Origin: Achromobacter sp. B7
GTDB lineage: Bacteria; Pseudomonadota; Gammaproteobacteria; Burkholderiales; Burkholderiaceae_B
DNA length: 64,000 nt
Assembly (NCBI RefSeq): GCF_003600685.1
Contig: NZ_CP032084.1
Location: forward strand, 4,526,001-4,590,000
Direction: 5' to 3'
Numbering within the stretch: position 1 is the stretch's first letter; every line of letters begins with the position of its first letter. Positions 26,669 through 34,638 of the stretch are shown here, one piece after another. Under the pieces are notes generated by a model. The model worked only from the letters and a program-made list of their open reading frames with translations. It searched no databases and had not been told where the DNA came from. The position numbers were made by a program, and so were the translations under genes.

Positions 26669-28458
26669 AGTTCAGCATTTTCCAATGGGCTCGGCGAATG
26701 ACGCGCATGTTGCGCGTCGGCTTTCGCGAAGAAGAGCCGGCGCCTGTCCTGAGCATGTCGCTGACGCCCATCCAAACTGACGATTCTCCGGAAGGTCATC
26801 TTGACTCTTTCGAAGACGTCGAGAACATGCGCCCCGCGTTCGAGCTGCTCCGCGTTGATTGGTGCGGTTCCGAAGCTGCCGCCAAAGCGTGCGTGGCAGA
26901 ACTCGAAGGTGAGCGGTACGTGGTCTTCGTCAAGCAAGGGGAACAAGACTCTGACCTATACCGCGCCGTTCTCCAACGCGCTCGGGAGGCCACAGGGCGT
27001 GGCAACGTGGACGTGTACACAGTTAACCCCGTCGTGTTGCTTGCGTTAGTACGGGAGCGCATGCAGGCCAAGGACGTTAAGCAGCGCACTTCCAAGACGC
27101 GCGCGCTCGGCGCACGCTCCGCGGTGCGCGTCGGGTTCCATGACTTGGCCGCTTGGGCCGTCCGTAACGGTGCGAGCGACATGCACTTGAACATTGACAC
27201 CACGGCCGCGATCTCTCACGTAAGCGTGACGATCGACGGGCAATACACAACGCCCAAACAGTTGGCGATGCCGACCGAACGTCTCATCGAAATGGGCAAC
27301 GTCGCCTGGTTGGACGTCCACGGCGGCAGCGGGCTATTCCTCGATATGACCAATGAACAGCAGGGTCGGCTTTACGAAGTTGTGGACGACCGCTCTTACA
27401 TGCTGCGCTGGGGATCCTTTGTGGCGGACAAGGGACCGTCCATCACCCTGCGGATTCTGGACATGGACGCCAAAGTTGAGCCGGTGGACATGGAAACCCT
27501 GGGCTTCCTGCCTTCGCACGTCGCAAAATTTCAACGGTGTCTGCAAAGCATGGGCGGCGCGATCGTGACGGGCGGCATTCCGGGATCGGGAAAGACCGTC
27601 ACCAACGCCCAATTGATCGTGCGGTTGCCCGCAACACGCAAGGTCATGACGATCGAAGACCCGGTCGAACTGACCATTCCGCGCGCGTTGGCCGCCAGCG
27701 TCTCTCGATCGCTTGATGGTTCGGACCGCGACACGATGCGGTCCAAGCTGATGGCACTCAAGCGCGCTGCTGCGAGCGACGTGTTTCTTGGCGAAATCCG
27801 CGATTCGCTTACAGGATCGGCGTTTCAGGACATCGTCTTGTCGGGAAGCAGTCTCTATACAACGACGCACGTTGGCCATGCGCTCTCGATTCCGCAGCGA
27901 TTTGCCTCCAGCGAAATCGGCGTTCCGCGAACGACTTTGGGCACGCCCGGCGTTCTGAAGCTGCTCTCGCACCAAGCACTGATGCCGGTCACCTGCGACT
28001 GCGCACTGCCGGCAGATTCACTGCTGGAAGGCGCCGCCGATAGACTGGGAGTGCGCCGATCACGCGATGACTGGGCCCGCTACCTGGACGTTATCGAAAG
28101 CCTGTATGACTTTGGCAGCGGTCGCATCAAAGTTCGCAATCCGGACGGTTGCGAGAAATGTCGAATCAAAGGAATTCCGGAGCTGTTCGGGTACGCCGGT
28201 CGGACAGTTGTCGCTGAAATGTTCGAACCGTCGTCAGATCCAGAAGCGCTTCGCGCCATCAGCAGCGGCGATGAGCTACGTCTACGGGAGATTTACGCCG
28301 GTCACAGGACGGCCGCATATGACCACCCCGACATGGAAGGCAAGACCACCATGGACTGCGCTGTCTACAAAATGAGTCAAGGCCTGATCGATCCACGGGA
28401 CATCGAGCCGCATTTCCAGGCTTTTGCGACGCTATTACGTGAAAGGAAACCGGAATGA
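26665..28458 (+). CDS. pilQ: PilQ type IVB pilus assembly ATPase (597 aa)
   Basis: Secretion ATPase of the GspE/VirB11 superfamily that powers pilus extension. Walker A GGIPGSGKT at residues 303-311; Asp-box/Walker B region VFLGEIRDSLTGSA near 375; TTTHVGHALSIPQRF follows. A C-terminal CDCALP...CEKCRIKGIPE segment has paired cysteines like the GspE zinc element. ATGA overlap with pilP and overlap with pilR indicate tight coupling. Confidence 0.92.
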   Translation: MKFSIFQWARRMTRMLRVGFREEEPAPVLSMSLTPIQTDDSPEGHLDSFEDVENMRPAFELLRVDWCGSEAAAKACVAELEGERYVVFVKQGEQDSDLYRAVLQRAREATGRGNVDVYTVNPVVLLALVRERMQAKDVKQRTSKTRALGARSAVRVGFHDLAAWAVRNGASDMHLNIDTTAAISHVSVTIDGQYTTPKQLAMPTERLIEMGNVAWLDVHGGSGLFLDMTNEQQGRLYEVVDDRSYMLRWGSFVADKGPSITLRILDMDAKVEPVDMETLGFLPSHVAKFQRCLQSMGGAIVTGGIPGSGKTVTNAQLIVRLPATRKVMTIEDPVELTIPRALAASVSRSLDGSDRDTMRSKLMALKRAAASDVFLGEIRDSLTGSAFQDIVLSGSSLYTTTHVGHALSIPQRFASSEIGVPRTTLGTPGVLKLLSHQALMPVTCDCALPADSLLEGAADRLGVRRSRDDWARYLDVIESLYDFGSGRIKVRNPDGCEKCRIKGIPELFGYAGRTVVAEMFEPSSDPEALRAISSGDELRLREIYAGHRTAAYDHPDMEGKTTMDCAVYKMSQGLIDPRDIEPHFQAFATLLRERKPE

Positions 28459-29555
28459 AACTGCCGTTCGTACTCACAAGAGTTGGGCAAGCTGCGCGAA
28501 AGTTCGCTCGAAAGCGAGCCGACTGGTATGAGTACCTGGCGGACATAGCCGAGGACACCCAGGGAAAGCGCACGATTTTGAACATTCTTGACGGAGACGC
28601 CCAGCGCTATGGGAGGAGCGCACGGGGGGTCCTTTCGGCATACTGGGCACACAAGATTGTCGAAACGGGCAACATCGGGAAAACGCTCCACGGCACGCTC
28701 CCCCCAAAGGAAGTCGCCGAATTTGTCTCGTTACAGGGCCAAGACCAAGCGGTCCTGTCAAGCGGCCTGCGCGATATGGCCAGCCTTGTACGGTTGAACT
28801 CTAAGCTCCGCTGGATCCTGATCACGACGCTGCTGACCTCCTTGATCGCAGTGATCGTGTTATGGCTCGTGATTATGGTCGCGCTTCCCTACGTCACTGC
28901 CCCGATGATCGTCGACACGTTACCTGCTGTTCCCCGCGCTTACCTGAGCGCGTCCACCCATGCGTTCTTTGATCTTGCCGAATGGATACGGCAAAAGGGC
29001 ATTCGTCTTTGGTTTGGGGCACTTGTTGTTGGAATTGCATTCAAGCTCTCGTTCCCGTACCTGGACGGTCCGATACGAAGGTTCCTAGATCGCTGGGGGC
29101 CCTACCGCCTGTATCGGGACGTTCAGGGCATTGGTGTCATCAGCACTGCGGCAACCGCGGTTAAACCCAGGACCGGAAAGACCATGCAGCTACGTGAGGC
29201 CATCGAACTTCAGTTCGACGGGGCTTCTCGTTGGCTAACGGGCCGCTTGCAGGCCATTCAGCACCGACTCGAAGACTCGAAATCAGGCGCGCAGGTCTTT
29301 GACGTTGGACTGATGGACCGGGAGACCTATTGGTACCTCGAAGATCTTGCAGGCACCCAGGGCTTGGACGCCGCATTGCAGAAGACTCGTGTCCGAATGG
29401 AGTCCGTTGTCCTAAAGCATGTCGAAACGCGCGCGAAAGTGCTCCGCTGGGTCATTCTGATCCTCGCCGTCTTGGCAATGGCGGGCATCTTGGGGTGGCA
29501 TCAAAGCGTGCTCTGGGATATGCAAAACGCCGCATTGCTCGACTCGATGAGCTAG
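28455..29555 (+). CDS. pilR: PilR inner-membrane platform protein (GspF family, 366 aa)
   Basis: Type II secretion F-like platform that interacts with PilQ. Transmembrane segments lie near 115-140 (WILITTLLTSLIAVIVLWLVIMVALPY), about 190-205 and 335-355 (WVILILAVLAMAGILG), and the two F domains are separated by the pair of helices. Overlaps pilQ by 4 bases. Confidence 0.9.
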   Translation: MKLPFVLTRVGQAARKFARKRADWYEYLADIAEDTQGKRTILNILDGDAQRYGRSARGVLSAYWAHKIVETGNIGKTLHGTLPPKEVAEFVSLQGQDQAVLSSGLRDMASLVRLNSKLRWILITTLLTSLIAVIVLWLVIMVALPYVTAPMIVDTLPAVPRAYLSASTHAFFDLAEWIRQKGIRLWFGALVVGIAFKLSFPYLDGPIRRFLDRWGPYRLYRDVQGIGVISTAATAVKPRTGKTMQLREAIELQFDGASRWLTGRLQAIQHRLEDSKSGAQVFDVGLMDRETYWYLEDLAGTQGLDAALQKTRVRMESVVLKHVETRAKVLRWVILILAVLAMAGILGWHQSVLWDMQNAALLDSMS

Positions 29556-29630
29556 CGTGCCCGACCCTCAATTCTGATCGCGGCCATCTTGCAGATGGTC
29601 ACCACAAATCCTGAGTATCTGGAAATCAAC

Positions 29631-30254
29631 ATGAAGCACACCATCCTGCAACTGCAAGTCATCAATACACGCGTTGCCCACCAGCGCCTCCGCCAAGGAG
29701 GATTCACCCTTGTTGAACTCGCCGCGGTGCTCGTGCTTATCGGCGTCCTCATCATGATAAGCATGCCCTCCATCAAAGGATTCTTCGTCCAAACCCGGGT
29801 CGGGCCGGCGGCTGCCGAACTCCAGCGCTTCATGACGGCGACGCGCTTGCTGGGCGAAGGCGACTCCGTCACGCCTTACGCAGCCATCAACAATGCGTCC
29901 AATCTGGCGCCTGCAATGGCCGAGTCTTCCGTCTTCAAGGTGAACGGCGCCACGGTAGCGCACCGCCTGGGCGGCTCTGGCGTGGGCTCGAACGGAACCA
30001 TCACAATCGGGCCGGTGGCTCTCGGGGGTGGTGCTATGGGCAGCGGTCTGGGGTTGACGCTAACCAATGTGAACCACAGGGCCTGCCCCGGTTTGGCCAC
30101 CACGTTGAACTCCGTCTCAGAGATGATCAGTGTGAACGGAACAGCAGCAAAAACGCTAGGCACAAACAACGAACCGGGCTCCTTCAATGCGGTAACTGCT
30201 CAAGACCTATGCGTGAAGGGCGACAACAATACGTTTGTCTTCGCCACGCGATAA
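29631..30254 (+). CDS. pilS: PilS type IVB major prepilin (207 aa)
   Basis: Major subunit of the thin pilus. Prepilin cleavage site RQGG/FTLVEL after Gly24, with Glu at mature position +5 and a hydrophobic helix AAVLVLIGVLIMISMP. The C-terminal globular domain has two Cys (ACPG and DLCVKG) for the pilin disulfide loop. Start at MKHTIL chosen; in-frame ATGs at 29589 and 29595 would give an unusually long leader. No prepilin peptidase gene is present in the window. Confidence 0.9.
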   Translation: MKHTILQLQVINTRVAHQRLRQGGFTLVELAAVLVLIGVLIMISMPSIKGFFVQTRVGPAAAELQRFMTATRLLGEGDSVTPYAAINNASNLAPAMAESSVFKVNGATVAHRLGGSGVGSNGTITIGPVALGGGAMGSGLGLTLTNVNHRACPGLATTLNSVSEMISVNGTAAKTLGTNNEPGSFNAVTAQDLCVKGDNNTFVFATR

Positions 30255-30320
30255 ATCCGTAAACCCGCGAGCCGGGCGTGGCATTGCCTCGCCTGGCATT
30301 GCATTGATGACGAAGCTGCC

Positions 30321-31598
30321 ATGTGTCCTTCTGACGTTTCCGTGCCTCGATCAATACCCCGCCAGGCTGGCTTCACGCTTATCGAACTGATGGTAGTGAT
30401 CGCGCTCGTCACGCTCGCCATCGTCCTTGGCGGACCGGCCCTTAAGCGAGAAGTTGACGCGACCGCTGCGGAATCCACCGGCCGCTACCTTGCGCAACTT
30501 CGCGGTGCAGTAGTGGACCTTCAGGTCAAGCACGAAGCCTGGCTGCGCGGTGAGAATATCGCCAACGCCCCAGCTGGCACCTACCCCGCGCCACCAGCAC
30601 TTAGCTGGGTCGCCGCCCCAGGAGCCCAGGTCGCACGAGGTGGTGTCGCGGATCTCGCAGCGCTAGGCCTGCTGCCGCCTAGCACGCCACGCTTCCCATC
30701 CCTCGGAGAAACCGCCCGCTTCATCCTTGTCCGCGAAGGAACTTGCCCCGGCGAAAACTGCCGCACGGGCGCTTACGTATATACCTGCCAACCGATCAGC
30801 GATGTGCGGAGTCGTCGACTCAATGACACCTGCACCGCACCGGCCGGCAAGGCTGCTCGGTTCAATCAAGTTCTGCTTGGCAAGGTGATGGCGGCGTCCG
30901 ATGGGTACGGGGGTCATGACGCCAACGGAGGGGCCAATGTGCGCGGTCCGCTTATGAGTATTCCGCGCGGCTGGTTCGACTTCGGAGCAGAGCCCGGCCA
31001 CGCCGTCCTGGCAGCAGGTTTGAGTGCCACGCCATTCGGTCAATTTGTACGCCACGGAGAAACCAGACCAGTCACGCTCAACAACACCCTGACGGTGGCC
31101 GGTGCGATTCAGACCAACACGGGCCTACTGCTCAACACGGCCGTTGCACCTGGCTCGGCGTGCACACCGGAAGGGTTATACGCGTCTACCGCAAACAAGC
31201 TGCTTGCCGTTTGCACCGGTGGCGTGTGGTTCGCCCAAACCGGCCACGTCATCACCGGCACGTACGGCGATCTTCCCAACGACGCCGCAATCCCGGCTGT
31301 CACATGCCCAGCGGGGCTGTCGCCCTGGCGGCAGGTCGCGCTACAGGCGACCGACGCCACGGCACGCGGCAGCGACATCAATATCGGTGGCGCGATCGGC
31401 GGCAGCATCCAAGGCTCAGGCTACGTCAATGCAGCCGGTGCGGTTTCGGTCGGCGGTTCCTTCAGTGGCACATTTCAGAACTCTGGAAATAGCTACGTCC
31501 GCATGGCGCAGCGCGCCAGCATCGCCGGTGACCGGGTCGTGATTTCACCCCCAGACATGGGCGCTCGCGCCTCGGTGATCCAAGGCTGCAAGAACTAG
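30321..31598 (+). CDS. pilV: PilV minor pilin / tip adhesin (425 aa)
   Basis: Type IVB minor pilin that determines recipient recognition in IncI plasmids. Class III-like leader RQAG/FTLIELMVV (cleavage after Gly17, Glu22). The conserved N-terminal part runs to about residue 300 with CTPEGLYASTANKLLAVCTG. The variable C-terminal tip has CPAGLSPWRQVALQATDATA and a Gly/Ser-rich end. No shufflon recombinase or alternative C-terminal segments are adjacent, so the tip is fixed. Confidence 0.88.
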   Translation: MCPSDVSVPRSIPRQAGFTLIELMVVIALVTLAIVLGGPALKREVDATAAESTGRYLAQLRGAVVDLQVKHEAWLRGENIANAPAGTYPAPPALSWVAAPGAQVARGGVADLAALGLLPPSTPRFPSLGETARFILVREGTCPGENCRTGAYVYTCQPISDVRSRRLNDTCTAPAGKAARFNQVLLGKVMAASDGYGGHDANGGANVRGPLMSIPRGWFDFGAEPGHAVLAAGLSATPFGQFVRHGETRPVTLNNTLTVAGAIQTNTGLLLNTAVAPGSACTPEGLYASTANKLLAVCTGGVWFAQTGHVITGTYGDLPNDAAIPAVTCPAGLSPWRQVALQATDATARGSDINIGGAIGGSIQGSGYVNAAGAVSVGGSFSGTFQNSGNSYVRMAQRASIAGDRVVISPPDMGARASVIQGCKN

Positions 31599-31659
31599 CT
31601 CCTCCAGCAGGTCTTTCCCCCAGGCCGCATATCGAGCGGCAAATCTATCGGAGATATCC

Positions 31660-32490
31660 ATGTTCCTTCCCTCCACGCGAGGACAGGGCCGGGCTTTGCT
31701 CGCCCTGCTGTTCGCGCTGCTCGTGCCCACGGTCAGCCAGGCGTCTACCGCGAAACAGGCAGACGTACAGTTGCAGACCGACCTGAATACGATGGTCGTG
31801 CGTGTCGACCAAGGTGCGCCGCTACCGCCTGGCGGCTGCGTCGGTGGCTACTCCTGGCACACGACCTACGGCGGGTGCCGAATCGCGCAGACGCAGGCTG
31901 AGTATTCGCAGTGCCCTGCCGGGTACACCGGCAGTCAGGTCCGCTATCGGACCTACTACGTATTACAAGCCAACGCGAACGATGTGGCCTACGAGGGATG
32001 GGGGCCGTGGCAAGACGGTTGCACAGCATCCCGCGCCGGCGGCGTCCTCGATGTCGTGATCGCGAAAGCCCGTGGCAACGAGACGGGCGAGACGTTCGAC
32101 AACAGTTTGGGCGGAACGATAGCCGCACAGATGCAGGTCAACTACGGCACGATGTTTGGCGCCACCATCTATCGCCCCACCGCCGAACTGAACTGCATCC
32201 ACGCTTCAGGCACGACGTCAGGGGACACCGCGCGGGTCTGGATGGGCCAGCTGATGCCGCCCGGCACTTCAGTGACCAAGGGCGTGTCCGGCTACTGCCA
32301 GCTCTCTAACGGCAACCGGACCGCCACCTTGTTCGGCAGCTGCGACACAGGAAGCGGTGGTGACGCTGACGTCTGCCAGGGCGCGACACGCGTGGTCAAC
32401 ATCACGGCTGTTAGCGGCTGCACGGTGACAACCGAGACGCGCTTGCGCGGCCAGCTCATCGATGTCGGCAACTACGGCATCTGCAACTAA
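31660..32490 (+). CDS. Cys-rich secreted protein of unknown function next to pilV (276 aa)
   Basis: Not assigned to a family. A signal peptide (residues 1-29, LLALLFALLVPTVSQA) is followed by a mature domain with ten cysteines, an even number consistent with five disulfides, in Gly/Tyr/Thr-rich sequence (VGGYSWHTTYGGCRIAQTQA). ATATCC upstream is weak. It lies between pilV and trbM in the same direction, so it may be a pilus-tip accessory adhesin or a surface or exclusion protein. All of these are inference. Confidence 0.75.
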   Translation: MFLPSTRGQGRALLALLFALLVPTVSQASTAKQADVQLQTDLNTMVVRVDQGAPLPPGGCVGGYSWHTTYGGCRIAQTQAEYSQCPAGYTGSQVRYRTYYVLQANANDVAYEGWGPWQDGCTASRAGGVLDVVIAKARGNETGETFDNSLGGTIAAQMQVNYGTMFGATIYRPTAELNCIHASGTTSGDTARVWMGQLMPPGTSVTKGVSGYCQLSNGNRTATLFGSCDTGSGGDADVCQGATRVVNITAVSGCTVTTETRLRGQLIDVGNYGICN

Positions 32491-32506
32491 ATTCGGGAGA
32501 CCCAAT

Positions 32507-33130
32507 ATGCGACCCCTCCGAAACCTGCTCCTCCTGCTGGCGTTGGCACTTGCGCCGGTAATCACGCCGGCGTACGCAACTGGAGCGCCCAGTCTCGACG
32601 TCGGTGACGTCCTGGAAGGTGACAAGCGCCTGGCATGCGAAGCCATTCTTTGCTTGTCCAGCGGCACCCGGCCGAGTGAGTGCTCGCCGTCCCTGTCGCG
32701 ATACTTCGGCATCAACATGAAGAAGCTATCCGACACGCTGGAAGCCCGACGCGATTTTCTTTCGCTATGCCCCGCATCAGAAGACTCCAAGGAAATGAGC
32801 GACTTGGTGCGCGCCATTTCGCAAGGCGCGGGCCGGTGCGATGCCGCAGCGCTGAACGTTGCGCTCAAAACCTGGGGCGGTGGGAGCGACGACGGTGGCC
32901 CGATCGTCAGCAACAAGCGGCCGGGCTACTGCAACGTTTACGCGGCGCATGAATACACAGCTTTTGACGATGGCCTACCGCTTTACGTCGGCACCCCCGT
33001 TGACGGGGGCTACTGGGTAGAGCCACGGGATTATGAGCGCGAACTTGCCAAGTATCAAAAGGCACTTGCCGAGCGCAAAGAGCGTGAACAAAGCGGCAAG
33101 GGCCCGGGCTTTGGCATGGTGGGGAATTGA
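32507..33130 (+). CDS. trbM: TrbM/KikA/MpfK family conjugal transfer protein (207 aa)
   Basis: Exported transfer protein. After a signal peptide (cleavage near ITPAYA) it carries the TrbM block EGDKRLACEAILCLSSGTRP with ECSPSLSRYFGI and further conserved Cys. Known in IncP and IncN systems beside the T4SS genes. Start at 32507 with GGGAG; the upstream frame overlaps the previous gene. virB1 starts 3 bases after its stop. Confidence 0.88.
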   Translation: MRPLRNLLLLLALALAPVITPAYATGAPSLDVGDVLEGDKRLACEAILCLSSGTRPSECSPSLSRYFGINMKKLSDTLEARRDFLSLCPASEDSKEMSDLVRAISQGAGRCDAAALNVALKTWGGGSDDGGPIVSNKRPGYCNVYAAHEYTAFDDGLPLYVGTPVDGGYWVEPRDYERELAKYQKALAERKEREQSGKGPGFGMVGN

Positions 33131-33133
33131 CCG

Positions 33134-33799
33134 ATGGACTTCCCTACACTCGCCAGGCAGTGTGCGCCCGACGTGCACATCAGTACGCTCAGCGCTGTGG
33201 TCCGTCACGAGTCCGCATTCAATCCGCTCGCCATTGGCGTCAACGCCAAGCCCCATGTAAGCATCCGCCCGAAGTCCAAAGAGGAGGCAATCCAGGCGGT
33301 GCGCGAACTGATGGCTAAAGGTGTGGACTTCGACGTCGGCTACGGCCAGATAAACGTGCGGAACTGGAAGTGGCTCGGTGTCACGCCCGAGAGCATCTTC
33401 GACCCTTGCGTCAACCTCGCATCTGCCCAGCGCGTACTCGTCGATTGCTACAAGCGAGCCGCCAAGCTGCACGGCCCCGGACAGAACGCGCTGTATGCGG
33501 CATTCAGCTGCTACAACACGGGCAACCTGACCTCGGGCTTCAGGAATGGGTATGTCGGTAAGGTCATCGCCGGCGCTGGCCTGGCGGTACCGGCCATCGT
33601 GAAGGAGGGCGGCGCGCCCGCCAACGCTGACGCCAAGATGCGTAGCCCCCCGCTTCCGAAGTCGTCCAAACCCGACGCCTTTCAGAAGCCCCGCGATGAC
33701 GCCTTCGTGGCACCCCGCAAAGACGCATTCGAGCCGCGCCCAGATGCCACATTCGGCAGGCCGGTCCCAACGCCCTCCTCGCGTCTGCCGACGCAGTAG
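33134..33799 (+). CDS. virB1: VirB1-type lytic transglycosylase (221 aa)
   Basis: Peptidoglycan-cleaving enzyme that opens the wall for the T4SS. SLT fold with catalytic Glu26 in VVRHESAFNPLAIG, then DVGYGQINVRNWKWLG and AFSCYNTGN. No obvious signal peptide. The C-terminal tail contains three loosely repeated DAF/DATF-Pro/Arg units (about 180-210). It also replaces PilT, which is missing from the pil operon. Confidence 0.92.
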   Translation: MDFPTLARQCAPDVHISTLSAVVRHESAFNPLAIGVNAKPHVSIRPKSKEEAIQAVRELMAKGVDFDVGYGQINVRNWKWLGVTPESIFDPCVNLASAQRVLVDCYKRAAKLHGPGQNALYAAFSCYNTGNLTSGFRNGYVGKVIAGAGLAVPAIVKEGGAPANADAKMRSPPLPKSSKPDAFQKPRDDAFVAPRKDAFEPRPDATFGRPVPTPSSRLPTQ

Positions 33800-33815
33800 A
33801 AGCGCACCCTCGCCA

Positions 33816-33834
33816 GTGTTTAGCCGCTAAACAC
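33816..33834. promoter_or_regulatory. KorB-type operator (OB) in the virB1-virB2 gap
   Basis: GTGTTTAGCCGCTAAACAC contains TTTAGCCGCTAAA (33819-33831), an exact match to the IncP KorB operator consensus TTTAGCSGCTAAA. It lies about 78 bases ahead of the virB2 start. The same dyad could form an RNA hairpin that separates virB2 expression from the upstream message. Confidence 0.55.
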
Positions 33835-33908
33835 CGGCCCTCTCATCTACCTCAAACGAATGCCGCCCCGCTCATCGGCCGGGTGGCGTCACCCATTGGA
33901 GTTTCAAA

Positions 33909-34235
33909 ATGACCGCCGCATCCAATATCTCCCCTGCCGATTCGCAGCCCAAGAACCGCCGTACGCTTGTCGCCCTGGCATACGCGACCCTTGCCGTGCT
34001 CCTACTGCTGCAACCGGAACTGGCGATGGCGCAGTTCGAGAAGGCCACCACTGCCGTGCAGAAGGTGAAAGACTGGCTGTGGCTCATCATCCCTGTCATT
34101 GGTCTTGTTTCCGCCGGAATTATCGGCATCCTTTACTCGTTCGACGTGATTCGCAAGGAAACCGCCTATCAGTGGGCGGTCGGCATCTGCTTCGCTGGCG
34201 CCATCGCCGGGGGCATCATCAAGCTGCTGTTCTGA
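33909..34235 (+). CDS. virB2: VirB2/TrbC-type conjugative pilin (108 aa)
   Basis: Major T4SS pilin. A long signal peptide ends near PELAMA/QFEK. Two hydrophobic helices (WLWLIIPVIGLVSAGIIGILY and WAVGICFAGAIAGGIIKLL) flank a short polar loop DVIRKET, the VirB2 layout. GGAG lies upstream of the ATG. The gap with the KorB-like dyad suggests its own level of expression. Confidence 0.9.
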   Translation: MTAASNISPADSQPKNRRTLVALAYATLAVLLLLQPELAMAQFEKATTAVQKVKDWLWLIIPVIGLVSAGIIGILYSFDVIRKETAYQWAVGICFAGAIAGGIIKLLF

Positions 34236-34236
34236 C

Positions 34237-34638
34237 ATGGCGGCCGCATCAAAGCAAAAGGCCAAAGCTCCCGCCGTCGCGGCGCCAGCGGCGGTCGGGT
34301 CGCACGTCCCCCCAAATCGCTTTCCGCTTTTCAAAGGGGCGACCCGGACTGCGACCGTTCCGGGAGGGGTGCCCACGCGGGCATTCGCAGGGCTCGTCTT
34401 TCTGACCGTCACAGCCGCCTCATTCACGCTGTGGGGCTGGCTGCTCTTTCCCGTTCTTTATCCGGTGATGGCCATTCTGAGCCGCCATGATGACCGCGCC
34501 TTCTGGATCTGGGAGCTTTGGGTCAAGACCAAGTTCTTGGCTAAGAACAAGCGCTTTTGGGGTGCGATATCCCTCACGCCAACACCCTACAGCCGGCGGC
34601 GCCCATGGGCCCGCTGGCTCGGAGTTCACGACCGATGA
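34237..34638 (+). CDS. virB3: VirB3-type T4SS protein (133 aa)
   Basis: Inner-membrane T4SS component. A Lys/Ala-rich N-terminus is longer than usual (residues 1-28). The VirB3 core follows with FPLFKGATRTATVPGGVPTR and the paired membrane segment GLVFLTVTAASFTLWGWLLFPVLYPVM. It starts one base after virB2 and overlaps virB4 by ATGA. Confidence 0.88.
   Translation: MAAASKQKAKAPAVAAPAAVGSHVPPNRFPLFKGATRTATVPGGVPTRAFAGLVFLTVTAASFTLWGWLLFPVLYPVMAILSRHDDRAFWIWELWVKTKFLAKNKRFWGAISLTPTPYSRRRPWARWLGVHDR

Noticed and set aside
30321..32490. PilV shufflon
   Set aside because: No inverted repeat cassettes, no alternative pilV C-termini and no Rci-type recombinase nearby; the next gene has its own signal peptide.
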